A stretch of 64,000 bases of DNA from Bradyrhizobium sp. 1 (lineage in GTDB: Bacteria > Pseudomonadota > Alphaproteobacteria > Rhizobiales > Xanthobacteraceae). Shown piece by piece: positions 7,867-17,942 of this stretch. The stretch is from the NCBI RefSeq assembly GCF_023073315.1, contig NZ_JADPJH010000011.1, positions 538,001-602,000 of the forward strand, written 5' to 3'. Position 1 is the stretch's first letter. The number at the start of each line of letters is the position of its first letter. Made by a program: the position numbers and the translations under genes. The notes beneath the pieces were generated by a model. The model was not told the origin of the DNA and did no database searches. It saw only the letters and a list, made by a program, of their open reading frames with translations.

Positions 7867-7906
7867 GGACTACTCTCCCTGTCGAGGGATTTTAGCTCTC
7901 TCCCCT

Positions 7907-7986
7907 CGTCATTGCGAGCGCAGCGAAGCAATCCAGACTGGCGCCGCGGTTGGATTCTGGATTGCTTCGCTGCGCTCGCAATGACG
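7907..7986. repeat. Palindromic intergenic repeat, family B, copy 1
   Basis: A perfect 31-bp inverted repeat (7907-7937 and 7956-7986) with an 18-nt loop. The arms begin CGTCATTGCGAGCGCAGCG. It lies between the dihydroorotase 3' end and the sulfurtransferase start. Other copies are at 33363, 44467 and 53876. Confidence 0.92.
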
Positions 7987-8020
7987 GGGATGGTGCGCTC
8001 GTTCGCCGACCGAATGCACC

Positions 8021-9355
8021 TTACTGCTTCAGCGTCTCCAGAAACCGCACCGGTTCGCCCTGCGAGGCCGTCACCAATTCGCCCTGCCACATCACGCGGC
8101 GACCGCGGAGGAAGGTGCCGACGGGCCAACCCGTGACGCGGACGCCGTCATAGGGCGTCCAGCCAGCTTTGGACGCCACCCATTTGTTGGTGATGGTCTC
8201 GCTGCGCTTCAAGTCGACGACAGTGAAGTCCGCGTCGTAGCCGGCGGCGATGCGGCCCTTGCAGGCCATGTTGTAGAGGCGCGCGGGACCGGCGCTGGTG
8301 AGATCGACAAACCTTGCCAGCGACAGGCGCCCCGCATTGACGTGGTCGAGCATCAGCGGCACCAGCGTCTGCACGCCGGTCATGCCCGAGGGCGAGGCCG
8401 GATAGGTCTTCTGCTTCTCTTCCAGCGTGTGCGGAGCATGATCGGAGCCGAGCACGTCGATGATGCCCTGCTCGATGCCGCGCCAGATTCCGGCACGGTG
8501 ATCGGCGCCGCGCACCGGCGGGTTCATCTGCGCGAGCGTGCCGAGCCGCTCATAGCATTCGGGCGCGACCAGGGTGAGATGATGCGGAGTCGCCTCGCAG
8601 GAGGCGACGTCCTTGTGGTCGCGCAAAAATTCGATCTCTTCCTTGGTCGAGATGTGCAGCACGTGGATGCGCTTGCCGGTCTCGTGCGCGAGCTTGACCA
8701 GGCGCTGCGTCGCCATCAGCGCCGCGGTCTCGTCGCGCCAGACCGGATGCGAGCGCGTGTCGCCCTCGATGCGCAGCGACTTGCGCTCGTTGAGGCGATA
8801 TTCGTCCTCGGCGTGGAAGGCGGCGCGGCGGCGGATCACCTGGAAGATGCGGCGCAGGCTTTCGTCGTCCTCCACCAGCAGCGCGCCGGTGGATGAACCG
8901 ATGAACACCTTCACACCCGCGCAGCCCGGCGCGCGCTCCAACACCGGAAGATCCTGCACGTTCTCGCGGGTGCCGCCGATGAAGAAGGCGAAATCACAAT
9001 GCATGCGGTGATGGGCGCGCTTCACCTTGTCGGTGAAGGTAGCCTCGGTCACGGTGAGGGGCGAGGTGTTCGGCATCTCGAACACGGCGGTGACGCCGCC
9101 CATCACGGCGCTGCGCGAGCCGGTCTCGAGGTCTTCCTTCTGCTCCAGCCCGGGCTCGCGGAAATGCACCTGCGTGTCCATCACGCCGGGCAGGACGTGC
9201 AGGCCCTTGCAGTCGATCATTTCGGCAGCGGAAGCCTGCGACAGCGGGCCCAGTTCGGCGATGCGACCGTTGGTGATGCCGACATCGCGAATACCCTCGC
9301 CGTCCTGGTTGACGACGGTGCCGCCTTTGAGGATCACATCGAAGCGCTGGGTCAT
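8021..9355 (-). CDS. pyrC: Dihydroorotase (class I)
   Basis: A 444-residue amidohydrolase that cyclises carbamoyl aspartate to dihydroorotate in pyrimidine synthesis. Zinc-site and family motifs are present: MDTQVHFREPGLEQKEDLETG, GVKVFIGSSTG, HVLHISTKEE, ATPHHL and GSDHAPHT. The last includes the catalytic Asp. The length matches class I dihydroorotases; the related allantoinases and hydantoinases are less likely given DVLGSDHAPHTLEEK. It stands alone, without other pyr genes nearby. It is divergent from the ygfZ gene, with about 100 bp between them. Confidence 0.88.
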   Translation of the reverse strand: MTQRFDVILKGGTVVNQDGEGIRDVGITNGRIAELGPLSQASAAEMIDCKGLHVLPGVMDTQVHFREPGLEQKEDLETGSRSAVMGGVTAVFEMPNTSPLTVTEATFTDKVKRAHHRMHCDFAFFIGGTRENVQDLPVLERAPGCAGVKVFIGSSTGALLVEDDESLRRIFQVIRRRAAFHAEDEYRLNERKSLRIEGDTRSHPVWRDETAALMATQRLVKLAHETGKRIHVLHISTKEEIEFLRDHKDVASCEATPHHLTLVAPECYERLGTLAQMNPPVRGADHRAGIWRGIEQGIIDVLGSDHAPHTLEEKQKTYPASPSGMTGVQTLVPLMLDHVNAGRLSLARFVDLTSAGPARLYNMACKGRIAAGYDADFTVVDLKRSETITNKWVASKAGWTPYDGVRVTGWPVGTFLRGRRVMWQGELVTASQGEPVRFLETLKQ

Positions 9356-9456
9356 GGCTGGAGGCCTCTCTCATCCCCAAGCGCGGGGCTTGAGGTCTTG
9401 TCGTTTATGCCTTGCGGGCTTACGTTCCGGAGCAACATGTCGCAAGAGATTTTCAC

Positions 9457-10338
9457 ATGAAATCAGCGTTTCTTCCCGACCGGGGCGTGATCAAGGTCGC
9501 GGGCGAGGATGCGCGCAACTTCCTCAACGGCCTCATCACGACCGATCTCGACAAGCTCAAGCCGGGCCTGGGGCGATTCGGCGCGCTGCTGACGCCGCAG
9601 GGCAAGATCATCGTGGATTTCCTGATCACGGAGGCGCCCGCGGGCCATGGCGGCGGGTTCCTGATCGACTGCCCCAAGGCGCTGGCCGAAGGCCTCGCCA
9701 CCAAGCTGAAATTCTACAAGCTGCGCGCCAAGGTCACTGTGGAAAACCTGTCCGATAATCTCGGCGTGCTCGCGGCCTGGGACGGCGCGCTTGCCGCGCA
9801 ACCCGACCTCACCTTCGCCGATCCGCGCAATGGCGAGCTCGGCTATCGCATCCTGATCCCCGAAGATCTCAAGCAGAAGCTGTCCGACCTGATCGGCGCC
9901 GAGCTGGTCGATGCGGCCGCCTATGAGGCGCATCGGATTGCGCTGGGCGTGCCGCGCGGCGGGCTCGATTTCATGTACAGCGATGCGTTCCCGCACGAGA
10001 CCAACATGGACCGTCTCGCCGGCGTCGATTTCGACAAGGGCTGCTATGTCGGCCAGGAGGTCGTCTCGCGCATGCAGCATCGCGGCACCGCGCGCACCCG
10101 CAGCGTCAAGGTGCTGCTCGATGACCTCTCGCCCGAGGCCGGCGTCAGTGTTATGGCCGGCGACAAATCCGTCGGCACGATGGGCTCGTCGGCGCAAGGC
10201 AAGGGCATCGCGCTGGTGCGCATCGACCGCGTCGCAGACGCACTCGATGCCGGCCAGCCGCTCACCGCTGGCGGCCTCGCTCTCACGCTCGCCGAACCCG
10301 AAGTCGTCCGCATCCCCTTGAAGCAACCCACCACATGA
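9457..10338 (+). CDS. ygfZ: YgfZ/GcvT-domain folate-binding protein
   Basis: A 293-residue relative of GcvT that supports repair or assembly of certain iron-sulfur enzymes using folate. The signature KGCYVGQEVVSRMQHRG is present, with conserved Cys196. The ATG at 9457 (MKSAFLPDRGVIKVAG) begins exactly where the fold begins; the upstream extension of the frame looks non-coding. Its stop overlaps the start of tag in an ATGA, starting a rightward run ygfZ-tag-HD hydrolase. Confidence 0.9.
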   Translation: MKSAFLPDRGVIKVAGEDARNFLNGLITTDLDKLKPGLGRFGALLTPQGKIIVDFLITEAPAGHGGGFLIDCPKALAEGLATKLKFYKLRAKVTVENLSDNLGVLAAWDGALAAQPDLTFADPRNGELGYRILIPEDLKQKLSDLIGAELVDAAAYEAHRIALGVPRGGLDFMYSDAFPHETNMDRLAGVDFDKGCYVGQEVVSRMQHRGTARTRSVKVLLDDLSPEAGVSVMAGDKSVGTMGSSAQGKGIALVRIDRVADALDAGQPLTAGGLALTLAEPEVVRIPLKQPTT

Positions 10339-10961
10339 GCCGAGCCCCTCGCCTGCATCCCGACGGAAAGACCCGCTGCCCCTGGCCCGGCGAAGATCCG
10401 GTCTATGTGGCCTATCACGACACCGAATGGGGCGTGCCTGAGTATGACGACCGCGCGCTCTATGAAAAGCTGATCCTCGACGGTTTCCAGGCCGGCCTGT
10501 CCTGGATCACGATCCTGCGCAAGCGCGACAATTTCCGCAAAGCGTTTGACGATTTCCAGCCGGAGAAAATCGCGCGCTACAACGAGAAGAAAGTGCACGC
10601 GTTGATGAATGATGCCGGCATCGTGCGCAACAAGGCCAAGATCGACGGCGCGATTTTGAGCGCGAAGTCGTATCTGGACATCATGGAGAAGGGCCCCGGC
10701 TTCTCAAAACTGCTGTGGGACTTCATGGACGGAAGGCCCAAGGTCAACAATTTCAAGACCACCGCGAGCGTGCCGGCCTCGACGCCCTTGTCGGCGCAGA
10801 TATCAAAGGACCTGTCGTCACGCGGCTTCAAATTCGTCGGACCGACCATCGTCTACGCCTTCATGGAGGCGACCGGCATGGTCAACGACCATCTCGTCGA
10901 CTGCCATTGCCACGCGAGCTGCGGCAAGTCGCAGCGCAAGCCGCGCCTCAAGACCAAATGA
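10335..10961 (+). CDS. tag: DNA-3-methyladenine glycosylase I
   Basis: A 208-residue base-excision repair enzyme that removes 3-methyladenine. The zinc-snap ligands match E. coli Tag: C15 and H28 at the N-terminus, and H186 and C190 (NDHLVDCHCH) at the C-terminus. Core motifs are YHDTEWGVPEYDD, EKLILDGFQAGLSWITIL and FKFVGPTIVYAFMEATGMVNDH. It overlaps ygfZ and the next gene by 4 nt each (ATGA), showing translational coupling. Confidence 0.95.
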   Translation: MSRAPRLHPDGKTRCPWPGEDPVYVAYHDTEWGVPEYDDRALYEKLILDGFQAGLSWITILRKRDNFRKAFDDFQPEKIARYNEKKVHALMNDAGIVRNKAKIDGAILSAKSYLDIMEKGPGFSKLLWDFMDGRPKVNNFKTTASVPASTPLSAQISKDLSSRGFKFVGPTIVYAFMEATGMVNDHLVDCHCHASCGKSQRKPRLKTK

Positions 10962-11572
10962 CGGCGAAGAAGACTGCACGCGACGTCGCCTCCCGCGCCT
11001 GGCAGCGCATGCTGTCGGGACGGCGGCTCGATCTGCTCGATCCCTCGCCACTCGATGTCGAGATCGCCGACATCGCGCATGGTCTGGCGCGCGTCGCGCG
11101 CTGGAACGGGCAGACGACCGGCGCGCATATCTTCTCGGTCGCACAGCACACGCTTTTGGTGGAGACCGTGATGCGGCACGAGAACCCGCGCGTCGATGAG
11201 CGCATGCGGCTCGCGGCCCTGCTGCACGATGCGCCCGAATATGTCATTGGCGACATGATCTCGCCGTTCAAGGCGGTGCTCGACGGCCATTACAAGGCGG
11301 TCGAGAAGCGCCTGCTCGGCGCCATCCACATCCGCTTCGGCCTGCCGCCGGCGCTGCCCGACGAGATCACGCTGGCCATCAAGGCCGCCGATCGCGGCGC
11401 GGCCTATCTGGAGGCGACCGCGCTTGCCGGCTTCAGCGATGCCGAGGCCAAGCGCCTGTTCGGCAGGGATCCCGGCCTCTCCGACAGCGTCCGGCGCGAC
11501 TACCTCACGCCCTGGACGGCCGCGCGGGCCGAGAAGCAATTTCTGGAGCGGTTCGGCGCGGTGTTTGCGTAG
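10958..11572 (+). CDS. HD-domain hydrolase (YfbR-like)
   Basis: A 204-residue HD phosphohydrolase. The metal ligands are visible: H64 (FSVAQHT), H90-D91 (LAALLHDAPE) and a downstream Asp in the C-terminal helices (IKAADRGA). DAPEYVIGDMISPFK is typical of YfbR-type 5'-nucleotidases. The start ATG 10958 overlaps the tag stop; a longer frame upstream is only the shadow of tag. The substrate is probably a (deoxy)nucleotide, but this is inference. Confidence 0.87.
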   Translation: MTAKKTARDVASRAWQRMLSGRRLDLLDPSPLDVEIADIAHGLARVARWNGQTTGAHIFSVAQHTLLVETVMRHENPRVDERMRLAALLHDAPEYVIGDMISPFKAVLDGHYKAVEKRLLGAIHIRFGLPPALPDEITLAIKAADRGAAYLEATALAGFSDAEAKRLFGRDPGLSDSVRRDYLTPWTAARAEKQFLERFGAVFA

Positions 11573-11577
11573 GTCGC

Positions 11578-11702
11578 GGGTGGGCAAAGGCGCGCTTGCG
11601 CCGTGCCCACCATCTTCCCGCGAGTGCGACAAAAGTGGTGGGCACGCTTCCGCCTTCGCTCTTCGAGGTACGGCGGACATGTCGCTTTGCCACCCTACCG
11701 GC
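11578..11702. repeat. Palindromic intergenic repeat, family A, copy 2 (degenerate)
   Basis: Contains GGTGGGCAAAGGCGCG on the left and GCACGCTTC...GCTTTGCCACCCTAC on the right. Both ends are mutated relative to copies 1 and 4. The arm order is opposite to copies 1 and 3. Confidence 0.8.
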
Positions 11703-11731
11703 ACCGGCTATAATCAAGAAAAAGGTCCGCC

Positions 11732-12238
11732 ATGATCCACGTCTGTTCCCTCGCCGCCCTTCCCGAAACCGTCCGCCTCACCGGAGCCAGCCATGTGCTG
11801 ACCGTGATGGCCAATGTCGAGCAGGTCGCACGTCCGGTGTCGGTGCTGCCGGCCAACCATCTCAAGGTGTCGATGGACGACATCACCGAGGAGATGGACG
11901 GTTTTGTCGCGCCGTCCGAAGGGCATGTCGAGCAGGTGCTCAATTTCGTGCGCGGCTGGGATCGCGCCGCGCCGCTGGTGGTGCATTGCTATGCCGGCAT
12001 CAGCCGCTCCACCGCGAGCGCGTTCGCCGCCGTCTGTGCGCTCAATCCGGAGCGCGACGAAATCGAGATCGCGAAAAAGATCCGGGCGGCCTCGCCGATC
12101 GCATCACCGAACCGGCGCATCGTCGGCCTTGCCGACCGCGCATTGGCGCGCAACGGCCGCATGTTGCGCGCGCTCGACGAGATGGGCCCGGGCGCGATGA
12201 TGGTCGAGGGCCGCCCCTTCGTGATCGAGCTCGAATGA
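11732..12238 (+). CDS. Tyrosine/dual-specificity phosphatase family protein
   Basis: A 168-residue protein with the P-loop HCYAGISRST (C86-x5-R92) of cysteine-dependent phosphatases, preceded by the expected buried strand PLVVH. The general-acid Asp is probably in the SMDDITEEMDG segment. Bacterial relatives act on phosphoproteins or phosphorylated small molecules; the target is unknown. It ends 19 nt before nadQ and is likely cotranscribed with it. Confidence 0.87.
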   Translation: MIHVCSLAALPETVRLTGASHVLTVMANVEQVARPVSVLPANHLKVSMDDITEEMDGFVAPSEGHVEQVLNFVRGWDRAAPLVVHCYAGISRSTASAFAAVCALNPERDEIEIAKKIRAASPIASPNRRIVGLADRALARNGRMLRALDEMGPGAMMVEGRPFVIELE

Positions 12239-12257
12239 CAGCTGCGATTATCATCGC

Positions 12258-13226
12258 ATGAGCGACAAGCTGCTGACCCCGATCGAGATCGGCCTGACCG
12301 CCGCGATCGTCGCGATCGAGGATCATGAGCCGCTGATCCTGACCGCGCGCGGCAGCGACGGGCTGGCCGGCCTGCCGTTCGGTCCGTTCGATGCGCCGAG
12401 CCATCGCACCTTCGAGATCGGCCTGCGCGCCTGGGTCGAGGCACAGGCAGGCCTGCGGCTTGGCTATGTCGAGCAGCTCTATACGTTTGGCGATCGCGGC
12501 CGTCACGCGGAGGCCCGCGACACCGGCGCGCATATGGTGTCGATCGGATATCTCGCACTGACGCGCGCCGTCGGTGGCGAGCTCGCGGCGACAGGCGCGA
12601 GCTTCGAGCCTTGGTATCGCTTCCTGCCCTGGGAAGACTGGCGCGAGGAGCCGCCCGCGATCATCGCGCGCGACATCATTCCGGCATTGAACAAATGGGC
12701 CGAAGAGGAAACGCCGGAGACCACGCGCGCGCTGCCGCGCAAGGATCGCGTGCGGTTCTATTTCGGCCTCGACGGCGCGCCCTGGGACGAGGAGCGCGTG
12801 CTCGACCGCTACGAGCTGCTCTACGAGGCCGGACTGATCGAGGAAGCCAGGCGCGACGGCCGTCCTGCGGCACTGGCGCGCAAGACGCCTCCCGCGCTCG
12901 GCACCTCGATGCGCTTCGACCATCGGCGGATTCTCGCCACGGGAATCGCGCGGCTGCGCGCAAAACTGAAGTATCGTCCTGTGGTGTTTGAACTTTTGCC
13001 CGCCGAGTTCACACTCACTGAGTTGCAGTACACGGTGGAGGCGATCTCCGGCCGGCACCTGCACAAACAAAATTTCCGCCGCCTGGTCGAAACCGAAGCC
13101 CTGGTCGAACCGACCGGGGTGATGTCGACACAGACGGGCGGACGCCCGGCGGCGCTCTACCGCTTCCGCCGCGACGTGCTCCAGGAGCGGCCCGCGCCGG
13201 GCTTGCGCGTACGCTCCCGGCGCTAG
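12258..13226 (+). CDS. nadQ: NadQ-type NAD biosynthesis regulator (Nudix domain plus winged helix)
   Basis: A 322-residue protein. The N-terminal half resembles a Nudix fold used as ligand sensor (LTAAIVAIEDHEPLILTA, no intact Nudix box). The C-terminal half (about residues 230-310) is a winged-helix DNA-binding domain: ELLPAEFTLTELQYTVEAIS, KQNFRRLVETEALVEPTG and GRPAALYRF. This architecture matches the alphaproteobacterial NadQ group (COG4111), predicted to repress nadABC. The degenerate Nudix box suggests binding of an NAD-related nucleotide rather than catalysis. Two near-palindromic sites before nadA in this window are the likely targets. The symbol is from recall of the family, not a search. 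Confidence 0.78.
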   Translation: MSDKLLTPIEIGLTAAIVAIEDHEPLILTARGSDGLAGLPFGPFDAPSHRTFEIGLRAWVEAQAGLRLGYVEQLYTFGDRGRHAEARDTGAHMVSIGYLALTRAVGGELAATGASFEPWYRFLPWEDWREEPPAIIARDIIPALNKWAEEETPETTRALPRKDRVRFYFGLDGAPWDEERVLDRYELLYEAGLIEEARRDGRPAALARKTPPALGTSMRFDHRRILATGIARLRAKLKYRPVVFELLPAEFTLTELQYTVEAISGRHLHKQNFRRLVETEALVEPTGVMSTQTGGRPAALYRFRRDVLQERPAPGLRVRSRR

Positions 13227-13276
13227 ACCTTAGAATTTCGCGACCGGCCCCTGCCCGCCGGTTGCCTGGAGGCTTC

Positions 13277-15997
13277 ATGTTCGACGGCCCGTTTGACGTC
13301 TTTGCGCTGATCATCGCGATCATCGCCATCCTGATCGCGATCAAGGCGTCCAGTCAGGCCGCCGAGCTGCGCCGCCGGCTGAGCTCGCTCGAAGAAATGT
13401 TTTACGCGCTGCGGAGGCTGCAGCCGCCGCCTCCGATGCCCGCACAGGTGCGGGTTGAAGCGCCCGCGCCGACAGCAGCCGCAGAACCGCCACCGCTCGC
13501 TCCCGAAACCGAGCCGACGCCGCCTCCCCTCGTCACCGAAGCTGCTTCGCCGCCGCCGCTCGCGGCGAGCATCGCGGCCGATGCACCGCCGCCCCTGCCC
13601 GCGCCTGCAACTGATTTGAGAGAACCCGGCTTCGAGGAGCGGCTTGGCACGCGCTGGGTGGTGTGGATCGGCGGCCTAGCGCTGGCGCTCGGCGGCTTCT
13701 TCATGGTGCGCTATTCGATCGAGGCCGGCCTCATCGGCCCCGGCGTGCGCGTGTTCCTCGGCGGCCTGTTCGCAGCCGCGCTGCTCGGCGCCGGCGAATG
13801 GTCACGGCGCAAGGAAAGCATCTCCAACATCGCCGCGCTGCCGATCGCCAACATCCCCGCGATCCTCACGGCAGCCGGCACGGCGGTCGCGTTTGCGACC
13901 ATCTATGCGGCCTATGCGCTCTACGGCTTTCTCGTGCCTGCGACGGCCTTCGTATTGCTCGGCATCGTCGCGATGGGCACGCTGGCGGCTGCGCTGCTGC
14001 ACGGACCCGCGCTCGCGGGCCTCGGCGTGGTCGGCGCCTTCGTGACGCCGGTCCTCGTCTCCAGCGGCAGGCCGGATTATTGGGCGCTCTACATTTATCT
14101 GGCCGTCGTCACCGCCGCGAGCTTTGGCCTTGCGCGCATCCGGCTGTGGCGCTGGCTTGCGGTGACCACCATCGCCCTTGCCTTGCTCTGGGTCTTCCCG
14201 GGCCTCGACACCGGCGACTTGCAGGTTGCGCCGCACGCCTTCCATGTCATCGCAGGTTTTGTGCTCGCCGCGCTGCTGGTCGTCTGCGGCTTCATGTTCG
14301 GGCCTACGATCGACGACGGCGAGATCGAGCCGGTGTCGTCAAGCTCGCTCGGCGCCTATCTGTTCGGCGCGATGCTGATCGTGCTGTCGAGCGCGCATGC
14401 GGACCTTTCGCTGATCGCCTTCACCCTCCTCGTCGGCGCAACGCTGTTTGTCGCCTGGCGTGCGCCGTCCGCCACGGGTGCGCTTGGCGCCGCCGCTGCG
14501 AGCGTCTTCATCGTGTTCGCCGAATGGGCGGTCCTCGCCAACCCTGACATGCTGGTGCTGCCGGGCGGGCCGATGCCAGGCGTCGGACCGGTCGCGACCG
14601 ACGGCTCCGTGACGCTGCATCTGCTGACGGCCGCGATCTTCGCCGCCGGCTTCGGCATCGCGGGCTTTTTCGCGCAGGGCCGGTCGAATTCTGCGATCAT
14701 TCCGGTCGTGTGGTCGGCCGCGGCGGTTGCTACCCCAATCGCGATCCTCGTTGCGCTCTACGCGCGCATCGCCCATCTCGACCGCTCGATCCCGTTCGCG
14801 ATCCTCGCGGTGCTGCTTGCCGCAGCCTTTGGCGCCGCGACCGAGGCCCTCTCGCGCCGCGAAGATCGGCCGGGCGCTCCGACCTCCATCGCCCTGTTCG
14901 CCACCGGCACGCTCGGAGCACTGGCGCTGGCGCTGACCTTTGCTCTGGAAAAGGGCTGGCTCACCATCGCCCTGGCGCTGATGTCGCTCGGCACCGCCTG
15001 GATCTCGTTGCAGCGGCCAATTCCGGTCCTGCGGCGGCTCGCGGCTATCTTTGCCGCAATCGTCACTGCGCGCATCGCCTATGATCCGCGCATCGTCGGC
15101 GATGCCGTCGGCACCACGCCGATTCTGAACTGGCTGCTGTGGGGCTACGGCCTGCCCGCGGCCTCGTTCTGGGCGGCGAGTATTTTCCTGCGCCGCCGTG
15201 GCGACGACGCGCCGCTCCGCACAGTCGAGGCCGCCGCGATCCTGTTCACGGCCCTGTTCTCCTTCATGGAGATCCGTCATTTTGCGACCGGCGGCAACAT
15301 GACGGACGCGCCCTCGCTGCTCGAATGCGCGCTTCAGGTCTGCATCGCGCTTGCCATGGCAATCGGGTTGGAGCGTTTGAGGCTGCGTAGCCGCAGTGTC
15401 GTGCACAATGTCGGCGCGGTGGTGCTCACGGCGATCGCCGGCCTCATCAGCGTATTCGGCCTCTTCGTCCTGGAGAACCCGCTGATCTGGCGCGTCGATG
15501 TCGGCGGCGCCGTGTTCAACCTGCTGCTGCTCGGTTACGCGCTGCCGGCGGTGCTGTTGCTGCTGCTCTCTTATGCGGTGGTCGGTCAGCGCGGCAAGGT
15601 CTACGCCAACACGATCGCGGGCGCCGCACTGCTGTTCGCGCTTTCCTATGTCACGCTGGAGATCCGCCGCTTCTATCACGGCCCGATCCTCTCCACCGGC
15701 GAGACGACGGGCGCCGAGCAATATACCTATTCGATCGGCTGGCTCGGCTTCGGTGTGGTGCTGCTCGGCATCGGCATCCTCTTCAACTCGGAGCGGGCGC
15801 GGCTGGCATCCGCTGCGGTGATCGCGCTGACGATCCTCAAGGCCTTCGTGATCGACATGTCGACACTGACAGGCGTCTACCGCGCGCTGTCGTTCATGTG
15901 CCTCGGTATCGTGCTGGTCGCGATCGGCTGGCTCTATCAGCGCATCCTGTTCCGGCGGCAGGTCGCGCCGCCGCCGGCTCCGCAGACAGGCAGTTGA
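13277..15997 (+). CDS. DUF2339 domain-containing polytopic membrane protein
   Basis: A 906-residue inner-membrane protein of the DUF2339 family. An N-terminal membrane helix (about 4-25) is followed by a short coiled stretch and a Pro/Ala-rich linker (about 55-115). The family block RLGTRWVVWIGGLALALGG comes next, then more than 20 predicted hydrophobic helices to the end. The ATG at 13277 has GGAGG 5 nt upstream; an earlier in-frame codon at 13262 lacks one. Function is unknown. It ends 3 nt before the convergent stop of the first chemoreceptor gene. Confidence 0.88.
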   Translation: MFDGPFDVFALIIAIIAILIAIKASSQAAELRRRLSSLEEMFYALRRLQPPPPMPAQVRVEAPAPTAAAEPPPLAPETEPTPPPLVTEAASPPPLAASIAADAPPPLPAPATDLREPGFEERLGTRWVVWIGGLALALGGFFMVRYSIEAGLIGPGVRVFLGGLFAAALLGAGEWSRRKESISNIAALPIANIPAILTAAGTAVAFATIYAAYALYGFLVPATAFVLLGIVAMGTLAAALLHGPALAGLGVVGAFVTPVLVSSGRPDYWALYIYLAVVTAASFGLARIRLWRWLAVTTIALALLWVFPGLDTGDLQVAPHAFHVIAGFVLAALLVVCGFMFGPTIDDGEIEPVSSSSLGAYLFGAMLIVLSSAHADLSLIAFTLLVGATLFVAWRAPSATGALGAAAASVFIVFAEWAVLANPDMLVLPGGPMPGVGPVATDGSVTLHLLTAAIFAAGFGIAGFFAQGRSNSAIIPVVWSAAAVATPIAILVALYARIAHLDRSIPFAILAVLLAAAFGAATEALSRREDRPGAPTSIALFATGTLGALALALTFALEKGWLTIALALMSLGTAWISLQRPIPVLRRLAAIFAAIVTARIAYDPRIVGDAVGTTPILNWLLWGYGLPAASFWAASIFLRRRGDDAPLRTVEAAAILFTALFSFMEIRHFATGGNMTDAPSLLECALQVCIALAMAIGLERLRLRSRSVVHNVGAVVLTAIAGLISVFGLFVLENPLIWRVDVGGAVFNLLLLGYALPAVLLLLLSYAVVGQRGKVYANTIAGAALLFALSYVTLEIRRFYHGPILSTGETTGAEQYTYSIGWLGFGVVLLGIGILFNSERARLASAAVIALTILKAFVIDMSTLTGVYRALSFMCLGIVLVAIGWLYQRILFRRQVAPPPAPQTGS

Positions 15998-16000
15998 GGA

Positions 16001-17689
16001 TCAGGCCGCGCGGACCGAATCCAGGAACTGCGCGACCTCGACCTTGAGGCGCGTGCTGTCGGTCGCGAGCGATTTCGCCGCCGACAACACCTCGCCCGAG
16101 GCTTCGCCGGTCTCGATCGCACCGCGCTGCACGTCGGTGATGTTCGACGAGACCTCCTGCGTGCCGACGGAAGCCTGCTGGACGTTGCGCGAAATCTCCT
16201 GCGTCGCCGCGCCCTGCTGCTCGACGGCGGCGGCGATCGCCGCGGATACTTCCGACAGCCGCTCGATGGTGCCGCTGATCTCCTGGATGGCGCTGACGGA
16301 TTCCCCGGTCGCGGCTTGAATTCCAGCGACCTGCGCCCCGATCTCGCCGGTCGCCTTCGCGGTCTGCTCGGCCAGCGCCTTGACCTCGGAGGCGACCACG
16401 GCGAAGCCGCGACCGGCTTCACCCGCGCGCGCCGCCTCGATGGTCGCGTTCAGCGCCAGCAAATTGGTCTGGCCCGCGATGGTGTTGATGAGTTCGACGA
16501 CGTCGCCGATGCGGGAGGCCGCCAGCGACAAAGCATTGACGCGCTCGTTGGTCCGCCCCGCCTGCTCGACGGCTTCCGCGGCCATTCGCGCCGAATCCTG
16601 CACGCGGCGGCTGATCTCGGTGATCGAGGACGACAGCTCCTCCGAAGCCGAAGCGACGGCCTGCACGTTGGTGGAGGCTTCCTCGGACGCTGCTGCGACG
16701 ACGGTGGCAAGCTCCTGCCCGCGCTGCGCCGTATTGGTCAGCGTGGTCGCGGACGCCTCGAGCTCGGTGGACGCAGCAGAGACGGTCCCGACGACTTCGC
16801 CGATCATCGCCTCGAATTTGCGGGTGATGGCATCGACGCGGCGGCCGCGCTCGATCTTGGCTTCGGCGTCGGCCGCGGCGGCTTCGTCGGCAGCCTTCTT
16901 CGCGATCAGCGCCTGCTTGAAGATCTGGAGCGCATCCGCCATCGAACCGATCTCGGTCTTTTCGCCGCGATGCGGCACCTCGGCCGAGAGGTCGCCCTCG
17001 CCAAGCGACTGCATCGGACCGATGATTGAAGCGATACCACGCGAGACGTCGCGCACGAGATAATAGGCCGCGCCGATCGCGATCACGACCGAGAGCACGA
17101 TGATGCCGACCAGCACGCGGAAGATCATGGCGTAGCTGTCGGCCGCCTGCTTCGTCTCCAGCTCGGCGCCGCGGTTGTTCATCTCGATGCCCTTCTGGAG
17201 CAGCGGATCGGCAGCCTGGGCCATCTTGGCAACCTTGGTCTGCAGCAACTCGTTGGCGTCGGTCGGGAACTTGCCGGGACTCTTGCGCGACAGCGCCATC
17301 ACGTCCTGCACGCCGTTCAGATACTCGGCCCAGGCCTTGGTCCATTGCTGGTAGAGCGAGCGCTCCTCGGCGGAGGTCATCAGCAGCTCGTAGACCTTGC
17401 GGGTCTGGTCGATGCGACCCTGCAGCGAAGCGAGGCGCTTCTCGGCGGCCTCCTTGCCTTCAGGCGTGTCCTGCATCAGGTGCAGTCGGAGCGCGACGCG
17501 CAGCTCATTGATGTCGGCGCGCAGCGAGCCGAGCGCGCGCACGCTCGGTAGCCAGCTCTCCGCGATCTCGACGGTATGCGAATTGATGTTCTGCATGGTG
17601 CCGATCGCCGTCACGCCGACGCCGGCGAGCGAGAGCACGAGGACCGACAGCACGGTCAGAAGCTTGAAGACGATCGACAACTTCGACAT
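16001..17689 (-). CDS. Methyl-accepting chemotaxis protein 1 (four-helix-bundle sensor)
   Basis: A 562-residue transmembrane chemoreceptor. TM1 lies at about 8-30, a periplasmic four-helix bundle follows ([22 protein letters not shown]), TM2 at about 190-212, then HAMP and a long cytoplasmic coiled coil. The signalling tip is in [20 protein letters not shown] and [17 protein letters not shown]. It ends FLDSVRAA with no CheR/CheB-binding pentapeptide. Start ATG 17689 is chosen because the membrane helix follows at once. It is the last of four leftward receptor genes, each with its own upstream gap of 200-300 bp. Confidence 0.93.
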   Translation of the reverse strand: MSKLSIVFKLLTVLSVLVLSLAGVGVTAIGTMQNINSHTVEIAESWLPSVRALGSLRADINELRVALRLHLMQDTPEGKEAAEKRLASLQGRIDQTRKVYELLMTSAEERSLYQQWTKAWAEYLNGVQDVMALSRKSPGKFPTDANELLQTKVAKMAQAADPLLQKGIEMNNRGAELETKQAADSYAMIFRVLVGIIVLSVVIAIGAAYYLVRDVSRGIASIIGPMQSLGEGDLSAEVPHRGEKTEIGSMADALQIFKQALIAKKAADEAAAADAEAKIERGRRVDAITRKFEAMIGEVVGTVSAASTELEASATTLTNTAQRGQELATVVAAASEEASTNVQAVASASEELSSSITEISRRVQDSARMAAEAVEQAGRTNERVNALSLAASRIGDVVELINTIAGQTNLLALNATIEAARAGEAGRGFAVVASEVKALAEQTAKATGEIGAQVAGIQAATGESVSAIQEISGTIERLSEVSAAIAAAVEQQGAATQEISRNVQQASVGTQEVSSNITDVQRGAIETGEASGEVLSAAKSLATDSTRLKVEVAQFLDSVRAA

Positions 17690-17942
17690 CACGACAAATC
17701 CCGATGATACCTGGCGACGCACAATCCACCTGCGCCGCAATCGTCACGACGGACGACAGGGCGGGGTCATTCCAACAATGATGGCTGGTTCTTATCCGGT
17801 AAGATTGCGCTCATAGTTGCAAACAGGCGTTAACAGGAACCTACGTGAAACTACGGATTCGCTGTCGCCGCGATCTTATCTTCTGCAACCACGTGTTGCA
17901 TTGCAGCGAACATCGCGCGCCGGCGCACCACCGCACCGCATC

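Noticed and set aside
7907..7986. Repeat B as a CRISPR-like or tRNA-like element
   Set aside because: Copies are scattered singly, have no spacers, and fold as one long hairpin without a tRNA cloverleaf.
14339..15721. 460-codon minus-strand frame inside the DUF2339 gene
   Set aside because: Antisense to a clear membrane protein; composition (Gln, Arg, Asp) is typical of a mirrored high-GC gene.
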